From: Poteriospumella lacustris
Taxonomy: Eukaryota; Sar; Chrysophyceae; Chromulinales; Dinobryaceae
Direction of reading: 5' to 3'
Assembly (NCBI GenBank): GCA_008000375.1
Contig: SMOI01000041.1
Coordinates: 106,760 to 170,759 of the forward strand
Length of the DNA stretch: 64,000 bases
Part shown: positions 11,332 to 20,516 of the stretch, piece after piece
Layout: each line of letters begins with the position of its first letter
Numbering within the stretch: the first letter of the stretch is position 1
Notes under the pieces: generated by a model
What the model was told of the DNA's origin: nothing
Databases searched by the model: none
What the model saw: the letters and a program-made list of their open reading frames with translations, nothing else
Translations under genes and position numbers: made by a program

Positions 11332-11485
11332 TCACTCTAGAACCGCGGCGCTAATACCGCCTGACGGCTGTCGAAACGACATACCGCGCATATCCCGAAC
11401 ACGACTCACATCCCACGTGTCTAACGGCTGGTTGAACGACGAGGCCTTGTGAAACATGTAACACATATTGGTGACCTGCCCAACA
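11332..11485 (-). pseudogene. Orphan 3' end of a DUF285 gene in triplicated unit 1
   Basis: Same sequence as the last 154 bases of locus 8 at 13196-13349, reading MCYMFHKASSFNQPLDTWDV and then the VRDMRGMS tail. Upstream coding sequence is absent because the unit boundary falls at 11485. Confidence 0.85.
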
Positions 11486-12263
11486 TGTTGGGTTCTTCGT
11501 TTCTTCGATGAAACTTACTTGTTGGTCTATTTTATTATACAACATCCATATTCCATATTCGTCTCGAGCCTCGATGGTCGAGCCGCGTTGTCGCCGGTTA
11601 CATATGATGCACGTACAGATGGCACAGCAGTTACTATCGTCTGTTGCGGATAGTACAACACTACAGATGATGTACAACAACATCCAGCTGATGGGCGTTG
11701 CACTGCACAACACGTGCATAGTTTATCGGTTGGCCTTCTCCCGTATCTTCTATACCATAGCATTTACCAATACCTTGTTGGTTCTGCATGAGATACGTGG
11801 ATATATTGGCTGGCCCACAGCATCGGACACATGAAAACAAAATGCGACATGAATACGTATATGCTACATGGATAGGTAGTGAATAACCCGGGCACATCCT
11901 CGGCAACCGATGACAACTGACAGGCATATAACATAATCTGGTACATATCATGAAGAGCGATCGCCCACATGAACCCCGCACACAGACAAGGTCCCCACTC
12001 CAACCAATCACAGATCGGAACTGTAGCAGACCAATGGGTTCAGCAAAACCGCCAATACAAGGACAGACAATCCATATAATTGACTGATTATACGCCGGAC
12101 AGGGACAGGCAACAAGTCCTCAAGGCACGAACACAATCTTTTGTTCGTCAACGATCAACCAACCGCCCGTCCCCACCCCCCTAGTTGACTGATGAATCGT
12201 ATCGAAGAGATCGTATCAGTGTCAGTGGTCAGCGATCTCACATCAACGCTATGGATCCCTCCA

Positions 12264-12417
12264 TCACTCTAGAACCGCGGCGCTAATACCGCCTGACGGC
12301 TGTCGAAACGACATACCGCGCATATCCCGAACACGACTCACATCCCACGTGTCTAACGGCTGGTTGAACGACGAGGCCTTGTGAAACATGTAACACATAT
12401 TGGTGACCTGCCCAACA
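12264..12417 (-). pseudogene. Orphan 3' end of a DUF285 gene in triplicated unit 2
   Basis: Second truncated copy of the locus 8 3' end, cut at the unit boundary at 12417. It is 932 bp from the first copy and looks identical to it. Confidence 0.85.
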
Positions 12418-13684
12418 TGTTGGGTTCTTCGTTTCTTCGATGAAACTTACTTGTTGGTCTATTTTATTATACAACATCCATATTCCATATTCGTCTCGAG
12501 CCTCGATGGTCGAGCCGCGTTGTCGCCGGTTACATATGATGCACGTACAGATGGCACAGCAGTTACTATCGTCTGTTGCGGATAGTACAACACTACAGAT
12601 GATGTACAACAACATCCAGCTGATGGGCGTTGCACTGCACAACACGTGCATAGTTTATCGGTTGGCCTTCTCCCGTATCTTCTATACCATAGCATTTACC
12701 AATACCTTGTTGGTTCTGCATGAGATACGTGGATATATTGGCTGGCCCACAGCATCGGACACATGAAAACAAAATGCGACATGAATACGTATATGCTACA
12801 TGGATAGGTAGTGAATAACCCGGGCACATCCTCGGCAACCGATGACAACTGACAGGCATATAACATAATCTGGTACATATCATGAAGAGCGATCGCCCAC
12901 ATGAACCCCGCACACAGACAAGGTCCCCACTCCAACCAATCACAGATCGGAACTGTAGCAGACCAATGGGTTCAGCAAAACCGCCAATACAAGGACAGAC
13001 AATCCATATAATTGACTGATTATACGCCGGACAGGGACAGGCAACAAGTCCTCAAGGCACGAACACAATCTTTTGTTCGTCAACGATCAACCAACCGCCC
13101 GTCCCCACCCCCCTAGTTGACTGATGAATCGTATCGAAGAGATCGTATCAGTGTCAGTGGTCAGCGATCTCACATCAACGCTATGGATCCCTCCATCACT
13201 CTAGAACCGCGGCGCTAATACCGCCTGACGGCTGTCGAAACGACATACCGCGCATATCCCGAACACGACTCACATCCCACGTGTCTAACGGCTGGTTGAA
13301 CGACGAGGCCTTGTGAAACATGTAACACATATTGGTGACCTGCCCAACATCCCATGCGGCTAACGGCTGGTTGAACGATTCCGCTCCGTATAACATGCAC
13401 CCCATATTGGTCACCTGACTAACATCCCACGTGGCCAGTGGCTGATTAAACGACTCGGCACGACAGAACATACCATTCATATTCGTTACGCTACCGACGT
13501 CCCATAGCGTCAAGGACATATTATAGGACAAGGCGTCACAGAATATGCTAGATTGTTGGCTCACTTCCCACGTGGCCAGGGGCTGATTGAACACGAAGGC
13601 GCTTGCGAACATATACTCCATATCGGTGACACAACTAACGTCCCACGTCGATAACGACTGGTTGAACAACTCGAATTCCACGTG

Positions 13685-13891
13685 TAAAATATTATTTTTG
13701 ATAAGGTAGTGTTGAAATAATATTTATTTATAAATTCATTTTTTATAAATAATTAATAAATAATTTATAAATTAAAATATATATATAATTACAAATAGGT
13801 CACAATCAGAAGTTTTAACTTCATATAAAATTTTAATATCTTTTACACAAGGTGTCTGACTACCAGATTTACGTAAAAAATATTCCACGTG
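13685..13891. mobile_element. AT-rich MITE-like insertion inside locus 8
   Basis: About 207 bp, strikingly AT-rich next to flanking sequence of about 50% GC. ATTCCACGTG occurs at 13675-13684 and again at 13882-13891, which fits a target-site duplication of up to 10 bp. The ends are weakly inverted: ATATTATTTTTG...GGTAGT inside the left end against ATATTTTTTACG...GGTAGT read inward from the right. It has no open frame of note. A non-autonomous DNA transposon is the best reading. The superfamily is not determined. Confidence 0.65.
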
Positions 13892-13966
13892 GAGTGTTGC
13901 ATAGTGGTCACCTGACGTACATTCCACGTGTCCAACGGCTGGTTGAAGATGCCCGCAAAGCGAAAC

Positions 13967-14282
13967 GTAGGTTAGTTTGGGCCGAAGCAATCGAAAGCCT
14001 GAGACGACAAACGACCAACGACTAACGACAACCCACGCAAGCCTATGGTCTGAGCGCGCGCTACGCGCGCACTCGAACCCAGCCGTCCGCGCCAGCGCGG
14101 ACGGCGACAAGTGACACGTGACAAGTGTCAAGAGAAGAAACACTACTGAGGTAGGGGCTTCAAACGGACTGACTGACGGACTGACTGACGGACTGACTGA
14201 CTGACTGACGGACGGACAGAAAAACGAAACTTGGCCCCCCACACCCCTAAAGGCCTTCTCAATCACTCAGTGATTGCTTCGG
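13967..14282. mobile_element. GC-rich hairpin-bearing insertion inside locus 8
   Basis: About 315 bp of foreign-looking sequence splits the gene between its MRGMF unit and the next FNQPLDTW unit. An 11-bp inverted pair, CCGAAGCAATC at 13982-13992 and GATTGCTTCGG at 14272-14282, lies at or near the ends. Inside are two strong hairpins (GCGCGCG/CGCGCGC near 14060 and GCCGTCCGC/GCGGACGGC near 14082-14105) and a GACTGACTGACG tandem tract at about 14161-14215. No coding frame is evident. It is probably a small non-autonomous element. Confidence 0.55.
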
Positions 14283-14641
14283 AACATGCCTCTCATGGAC
14301 GTGACGTTCCGCACGTCCCAAAGGTCGATACGATCATTGAAATTGGTACGAGAAAAGAGGGAAGACATATTTGTTACCTGGCTCACGTCCCACTCGTTGA
14401 TGTCATCGTACCGTTGTATGGCAACCGCTCGTTGGCCGCACCACAGTTCCACCGCCTCTCGTAGCGTATCGTTGTCGAATGTCACAAAGGCATAGTCGTG
14501 GATCATTTGTCGCACGCCAAATGGCAAGATGCGGCCCCGACAGGTTTCTGCCACCGCGCGATATAGACAAAGGTCCACTACCATAGCGATCGGATGGTCA
14601 GCACGACCTGATTCATCTGTAAAGTTCCTTTGGATGGACAT

Positions 14642-15604
14642 GGCTATCTGTACCCAAAATGTCTCAGGAAACTGTTTCTCACCGAAATATTCCGAGATAA
14701 CTTATATATTTACTTTAAAATGTGGTGTACAACGAGAAGCTATTTGGGTTCTTTGTTTCTTCGATTGAAAACGGCAGGCCCTCATCGGGGTGGTGATGGA
14801 CACCGTATGTACAGATGGCACAGGGGTTGATGAGGTCTAGTTACAGATGCCTCGACATCACAAGTGTACCTACAACGTCCGTTAGCGCTGTGGGGCAGGC
14901 GTATCTCCTTCCGGTGCATTGATACACCGTGCAGAACCTACAACACGTGTATGGTCTATCGGTTGGCACCTGTCTGCTATACTGTAGGATTCAACCAATG
15001 ACCTGTTGGTTCCTCATGCGATAAGTAGGTAAAATGGCTGGCCCAAAGCATCGGACACATGAAAACAAAATGCGACATGAATACATATGCAGATGGTGTA
15101 TAACCCGGGCACATCGGCAATCGATGCGAACTGACAGGCACATAACGTATACGTATACTGGTACATATCATGTAGAGCGATCGCCCAGCATACAGACACT
15201 GTCCCCACTCCAATCAATCACCGACCTGCAACAGACCATTAATGGCAGCTCGCAGGATCGCTCGCCGCCACCAATCTACGGGATCTACATGAACCACCAA
15301 TACAAAGGCAGATAATCAATGTTACTGAATGCCTACGCTCGACTGAAACGAGCAACAACTACTCAGGGCGAGGCCCTGATCGCGCACACGCTTGCACACG
15401 CACGCACATACTCTCTCGCTCGTCAATGATCAACGATCGACCATCCGCGTATCTCCACCCCCAAGCTTGACTGCGGAATCGCCGTCGCGGTTCTTATAAG
15501 AGAGGTCGTATCAGTGTCCGTGGTCACAGATTCCGCATCAATGCTATCCCTCTATGGCCCAAAAGGGGGTTGGGCAATTGCCGTTTGAGGTATGGCTGCA
15601 GAAC
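14642..15604. other. Intergenic spacer between loci 8 and 9
   Basis: GTATGTACAGATGGC at about 14805-14819 lies 165 bp before the locus 8 start. The middle (about 14940-15200) is homologous to the spacer of the 932-bp unit and to 7130-7330 (CAGCATCGGACACATGAAAACAAAATGCGACATGAATAC). It is inherited family flank, and no gene is supported. Confidence 0.5.
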
Positions 15605-16542
15605 CTACCTCGTTCCATTGACAACCCTTTGCATGGCCCGAACGCCACTCACATCCCACGTGTCTGACGGCTGGTTAAACGACGAGGCGCCTCGGAACAT
15701 GAAGCCGATATCAGTGACCTGCCCAATATCCCATGCGGCTAACGGCTGGTTGAACGATGTCGCCCCATCAAACATGTGTCTCATATTGGTGACCTTGCGG
15801 CCAACGGCTGGTTGAATGATACAGCTCCATAGAACATGGAATCCATATCGATCACCTGACTGACATCCCACGTGGCCAGTGGCTGATTAAACGACTGGGC
15901 GCGACAGAACATACCATTCAGATGGGTTGCTCTACACAGGTTCCATGTTGTCTAGGACTGATTGAACGAATAGGCGTGATTGAAAATGCTCCGGATATGA
16001 ATAACCTGGCTCACATTCCACGTGGTCAGAGGCTGGTTAAACGCGTTTGCACAAGCGAACATATTCTCCATATGGCACCACGACTGGTTGAACAATTTGG
16101 CACCATAAAACATGTATTCCATCGAAGTCACCTTCTTCAAGTCCCACGTGTCCAGCGGCTGGTTGAAGACGTTCGCTCTGCTAAACATGCCATGAATCGA
16201 GGTGACGTTCCGCACGTCCCAACGGTCGATGCGATCGTTGAAGTTGGTATGTCTAAAGAGCCCAGACATATTCGTCACCTGGCTGACGTCCCAATCGTTG
16301 ATGTTTCCGTACTGCCGAAGAGCAGCTGCACGATCTCTGCACCACAACTTCACCGCCTCTCGTAGTGTCTCATTCTCGAAATTCTCAAAAGCATAGTCTT
16401 TGATCATCCGTCGCACGCCAAACGGCGAGAGGCGACCTCGACAGCGATCAGCGACCGCGCGATACAGACACAAGTCTAATACCCTGGCGATGGAACGGTC
16501 AGCACGACCTGATTTATCTGTGGAGTTCCTTTGGATGGACAT
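15605..16542 (-). pseudogene. BspA-like/DUF285 repeat gene, locus 9, nonsense plus frameshift
   Basis: Starts MSIQRNSTDKSGRADRS at 16542. The module is complete (LCLYRAVADRCRGRLSPFG, VRRMIKDYAF; the usual ILPFG is LSPFG). One unit is fused by an in-frame deletion (FNQSWCHMENMF). At 15952-15954 a TAG replaces the leucine codon of FNQSL, and the same frame continues with TTWNLCRATHLNGMF and another repeat. Near 15798-15805 about 13 bases are missing (expected AWDVRQ) and the frame changes. Two further repeats then run to the stop at 15605. Confidence 0.85.
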
Positions 16543-17227
16543 GGCTATCTGTACTAACATGAACATGAAACTGTTTATAACATGAACAAGTCTTTACTTC
16601 TTCATCGATGTTCAATGTCGGGTTCTTTCGATTGAAACGTGGTCTTGTCGGCCATGGACCAATCAGCCCTCATCTGAGTGAGTGGTGGACATGGTGATCG
16701 ACACCGTATGTACAGATGGCCCTGTAGTTAACTCTGTCTACTAACACTTACCTCAACATCACAAGTGTACAACGTCCATCAGCGCCTTGGGGAAGTGTCT
16801 CTTCTTCTGGCTTACATACCGTTTCGTGGCAGTGGGTATGCTCGGATACCGTAGTTACAGTTCGGAAGACGTATCAGCGATGTACCAATGACCTGTTCAC
16901 AGACAGATGATGGTTTATGGACAACTCACTACTGAGACGTAAGCGCTCGTTTCACATGAGAAGTGCATAGAGTGACTGTCCCACAACATCTGGCATAATG
17001 ATAACATTTACTGTTACAGGTGATGGACGATCCGGACACATCTAATCAAACGCTGAACTCGCAATACGAACCACCAATAAAAGGGCAGATACTTAATGTT
17101 ACTGAAGGACTACCAGCAACAACTGCTCCGGGTGTAGCCCCTGATTACTCTCGCGCACGTCAACGATCGACCATACACCGCCCGCCTATACCTCACCCCA
17201 TCGCTCTATACGATACCCGCTGCGCTA
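16543..17227. other. Intergenic spacer between loci 9 and 10
   Basis: Upstream motif GTATGTACAGATGGC at about 16706-16720. A stretch of about 120 bp at 16924-17045 is almost identical to 18865-18986 in the next spacer. The 3' flank of locus 10 (17120-17230) also matches that of locus 11. No gene is supported. Confidence 0.55.
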
Positions 17228-18451
17228 CTACCACAACGACTGTTGAAATGACGTCGTCGATCCATTAAACATACTGTGCACATCCCGAACACGACTCATA
17301 TCCCACGTGTCTAACGGCTGGTTAAACGACGAGGCCTTATGAAACATGTCGCTCACAGTGGTGACCTGCCTAACATCCCATGCGGCAAGCGGCTGGTTGA
17401 ACGACGCAGCGTCGCAAAACATGAAACTCATATCGGCCACCTGACTGACATTCCAACTGTCCAATGGTTGGTTGAATGCCACAGCGCCATCAAACAAACC
17501 CGCCATATTCGATACTCTACGCACGTCCCACGTTGCCAACGACTGATTGAACGAGGTCGCTCCATTAAACATATCAATCATATTGGTCACCTGACGCACG
17601 TCCCAAGTCGACAACGGCTGGTTGAACGATGTGGCTCCCGTAAACATCAAACGCATGTTGGTGACCTGCCCCATGTACCATGTGGCTAGCGGCTGGTTGA
17701 ACGATGTGGCCTCACAAAACATGGAACCCATGTCGGGTACCTGCCCGACATCCCACGTGTCCAACGACTGGTTAAACGACTCGGCTCCATTGAACATGCT
17801 TCTCATTTTCGTTACTCGGCTGACGTTCCACGATGCCAATGACTGATTGAACGAAGAGGCACGGGTGAACATGCCAGAGATGTTCGTGACCTGACTCACA
17901 TTCCAGGTGTCCAGTGGCTGGTTAAACACGGCTGTGTCAGTGAACATATATTGCATGTTGGTGACACGGCTAACATCCCACATAGATAACGACTGGTTGA
18001 ACACCATCGCACCATTAAACATGCTGTCCATCGTTTCCACCTGCCTCACGTCCCACGTGTCCAACGGCTGGTTGAAGCGTGACGCATAGTAAAACATACT
18101 GTGCATCGAGGTGACATTCCGCACGTCCCAACGGTCGATGCGATCGCTGAAGTGGGAATACTCAAAGAGAGACGACATATCGGTGACCTGGCTCACGTCC
18201 CAATCGTTGATGTCCCCGTACTGCCGAAGAGCAGCCGCTCGATCTCTGCACCACAACCTCACCGCCTCTCGTAGCGTCTTCTTCACGAAAATCTCAAAGG
18301 CATAGTCTTTGATCATCTGTCGCACACCGTACGGCAAGATGCAACCTCGACAGGTTTCGGCCACCGCGCGATACAGACACAAGTCCAATTCCACGGCGAT
18401 TGGAGGTGCAGTACGACCTGTTTCTTCGGTGGAGTTCCTTTGGATGGACAT
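17228..18451 (-). CDS. BspA-like/DUF285 repeat protein, locus 10
   Basis: An intact 407-residue frame from MSIQRNSTEETGRTAPP at 18451. It is among the longest copies in the window, with twelve repeat units, the first FSDRIDRWDV. The module carries two substitutions (CRGC and ILPYG for CGGR and ILPFG) and an altered FVKKTLREAV segment. Two of the late units (FNQSLATWDVRRVSNMAG and FDGAVAFNQPLDSWNVSQV) match locus 5, which points to exchange of blocks between copies. It ends FNGSTTSFQQSLW. Confidence 0.88.
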   Translation of the reverse strand: MSIQRNSTEETGRTAPPIAVELDLCLYRAVAETCRGCILPYGVRQMIKDYAFEIFVKKTLREAVRLWCRDRAAALRQYGDINDWDVSQVTDMSSLFEYSHFSDRIDRWDVRNVTSMHSMFYYASRFNQPLDTWDVRQVETMDSMFNGAMVFNQSLSMWDVSRVTNMQYMFTDTAVFNQPLDTWNVSQVTNISGMFTRASSFNQSLASWNVSRVTKMRSMFNGAESFNQSLDTWDVGQVPDMGSMFCEATSFNQPLATWYMGQVTNMRLMFTGATSFNQPLSTWDVRQVTNMIDMFNGATSFNQSLATWDVRRVSNMAGLFDGAVAFNQPLDSWNVSQVADMSFMFCDAASFNQPLAAWDVRQVTTVSDMFHKASSFNQPLDTWDMSRVRDVHSMFNGSTTSFQQSLW

Positions 18452-19189
18452 GGCTACCTATCTGCACGGAAAATGTCACAGGAAACTGTTTTTCACACAT
18501 AAACGTGTTGTTTGACTTCTTCATCGATGTTCAATGTCGGGTTCTTTGTCGGTTCTGCGATTGAAACTGGCCATGGACCAATCAGCCCTCATCGAGCGAG
18601 TGGCGAGTGGGTGGTGGCGATCGACACTGTATGTACAGATGGCCCAGTGGTTAACTCTGTCTAGTTGCAGATACCTCGACAGCACAGGTGTACAGTACAA
18701 CGTCCATCCGCGCGGTGCCGCAGGCGTCACTTCCTTCTGGTGTATAGTATGGTTTACGGTACGGTATGTAGTTCGGCAAGGATACAGTAGTTCGGCAGAC
18801 GTATCAGCGATACCATGGCATGTACCAATGGCCTGTTTACGGACAGATGACGCTTTATGGGTATCTCACTACTGAGACGTAAGCGCTCGTTTCACATGAG
18901 AAGTGCATAGAGTGACTGTCCCACAACATCTGGCATAATGATAACATTTACTGTTACAGGTGATGGACAATCCGGACACATCTAATTTACGATTGCAAAA
19001 CCAAACTCGCAATATGAAACCACCAAGGGCAGATACGCAATGGTACTGAAGGACTAAAAGCAATCACTTCTCCGGGCGCGAAGCCCCCTGATCACTCTCG
19101 CGCTCGTCAACGATCGACCATACACCGCCCGCCTATACCTCACACCATCGCTCTATACGATACCCGCTGCGCTAATACCGCAACGACTG
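18452..19189. other. Intergenic spacer between loci 10 and 11
   Basis: TGTATGTACAGATGGC at about 18629-18644 lies 177 bp before the locus 10 start. The stretch 18865-18986 is the twin of 16924-17045. No gene is supported. Confidence 0.5.
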
Positions 19190-20067
19190 TTACAATGACG
19201 TCGTAGATCCATTAAACATACTGTGCACATCCCGAAAACGACTCATATCCCACGCGTCTAACGGCTGGTTAAACGACGAGGCCTTATGAAACATGTGGCT
19301 CACAGTGGTGACCTGACTAACGTCCCATTCAGCTAACGGCTGGTTGAACGACGCAGCGTCGCAAAACATGAAACTCATATCGGTCACCTGACGGACATCC
19401 CACGTGTCTATTGGCTGGTTGAATGCCACAGCACCAACAAACAAACCCGCCAGATTCGTGACTCTACGCACGTCCCATATTGCAAACGACTGATTGAACA
19501 AAGAGGCGCGAGTAAACATGCAAGAGATATCTGTGACCTGACTCACATCCCACGTGTCCAGCGGCTGATTGAACACGGCTGTGTCAGTGAACATAAACTG
19601 CATATTGCTGACACGACTAACGTCCCACGTCGCTAACGACTGGTTGAACGCTGCGGCACTATGAAACAAGTTTTTCATCGTCGTCACGTGACTCACGTCC
19701 CACGTGTCCAGCGGCTGGTTGAAGGACTTCGCAAACACGTCCCAACGGTCAATGCGATCGTTGAAGTTGGAATACGCAAAGAGAGACGACATATCGGTGA
19801 CCTGGCTCACGTCCCAATCGTTGATGTCCCCGTACTTCCGAAGAGCAGCCGCTCGATCTCTGCACCACAACCTCACCGCCTCTCGTAGCGTCTCATTCTC
19901 GAAACTCTCAAAAGCATAGTCTTTGATTATCTGGCCCACACCAAACGGCCTCTGATGCGACCTCCACAAAGATCGGTGACCGTTCGATGTAGACACAAGT
20001 CCACCACCTTGGCGATCGGACGATCAGCACGCCCTGATTTATCTGTGGAGTTCCTGTCGATGGACAT
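19190..20067 (-). pseudogene. BspA-like/DUF285 repeat gene, locus 11, frameshift in the N-terminal module
   Basis: The true start is ATG at 20067 (MSIDRNSTDKSGRADRP), but the frame breaks right after CGGRI: five bases stand where the ILP codons expect three, so the PFGVGQIIKDYAF segment is in another frame. An ATG at 19996 opens that frame artificially and runs 268 codons to 19190, with seven recognisable units. One linker with its MF motif is also missing in frame (RIDRWDVFAKSFNQPL). The downstream repeats remain open and resemble locus 10. It is probably a recent pseudogene. Confidence 0.8.
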
Positions 20068-20211
20068 GGTTTTTAGCTGCACAAAAATGCTGTTTCTTTT
20101 ATCTTTGTCTATTGAATTATGGTTTGCACACAGCGAACAGCTATTTCTTCTTGTCGGCTCGATGATTGACTATTATCATAGATCCGAAACACAGACAACA
20201 AGTGTAGTGGC
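20068..20211. other. Spacer upstream of locus 11
   Basis: A short stretch before the minisatellite. The family-type flank (TTCTTCTTGTCGGCTCGATGATTG) ends near 20170, beyond which the sequence is unrelated to the array. Confidence 0.4.
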
Positions 20212-20414
20212 CCAAACCCAAAACCTAAACTTGTGGTGGTCCAAACCCAATACCTAAACTTGTGGTGGTCCAAACCCAATACCTAAACTTGTGGTGGTCN
20301 NNNNNNNNNACCTAAACTTGTGGTGGTCCAAACCCAATACCTAAACTTGTGGTGGTCCAAACCCAATACCTAAACTTGTGGTGGTCCAAACCCAATACCT
20401 AAACTTGTGGTGGT
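20212..20414. repeat. 29-bp minisatellite, seven units, containing a 10-base N run
   Basis: The unit CCAAACCCAATACCTAAACT + TGTGGTGGT repeats at 20212, 20241, 20270, 20299, 20328, 20357 and 20386. The first copy is slightly diverged (CAAAACC). The N run at 20300-20309 falls exactly where the ten bases CAAACCCAAT of the unit should be, keeping the 29-bp period. It marks the edge between the DUF285 array and the Crinkler-type gene. Confidence 0.92.
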
Positions 20415-20516
20415 CCAAAGTGGACCCGATCTCCAATCTCGATTCGCATCTGTTTACATAAAGAAAGAAAGAAAGAAAGAAATTTCTGTTCATTTCAATT
20501 CTGTTTCTCATGAATC

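Larger units (their letters stand above)
10554..13349. repeat. Three tandem copies of a 932-bp unit
   Basis: Units begin at 10554, 11486 and 12418, each with TGTTGGGTTCTTCG, and I see no difference between them by eye. Each contains the 5' flank of a family gene (with ACGTACAGATGGCACAG), the spacer, and the last 154 bases of a family gene on the minus strand. In copies one and two that gene end is cut at 11485 and 12417 and joined directly to the next unit's flank. In the third it continues into locus 8 at 13350. The duplication thus spans the locus 7/locus 8 spacer. It is either a very recent tandem duplication or an assembly artefact. Confidence 0.9.
13196..14641 (-). pseudogene. BspA-like/DUF285 repeat gene, locus 8, split by two insertions
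   Basis: The N-terminal piece is 14641 down to about 14283 (MSIQRNFTDESGRADHP; LCLYRAVAETCRGRILPFG; FNDRIDLWDV). A middle piece of one repeat (FNQPLDTWNVRQVTTMQ) lies at about 13892-13966, and the C-terminal piece with six units runs 13681-13196. The pieces are separated by a GC-rich insert (about 13967-14282) and an AT-rich insert (about 13685-13891), described separately. One C-terminal unit is also eroded (YNMSLTLWDV) and another is shortened (WEVSQQSSIFCDALS). It cannot encode a full protein. Confidence 0.88.

Noticed and set aside
10595-12943. Repeated open frames of 60-122 codons in the 932-bp units
   Set aside because: They occur identically in all three units because the DNA is triplicated, overlap on both strands, and resemble no protein. 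The homologous flanks at 7100 and 15000 do not keep them open.
20212-20414. CRISPR-like array
   Set aside because: Units are directly contiguous 29-bp repeats with no spacers, in a eukaryotic setting. It is a minisatellite.
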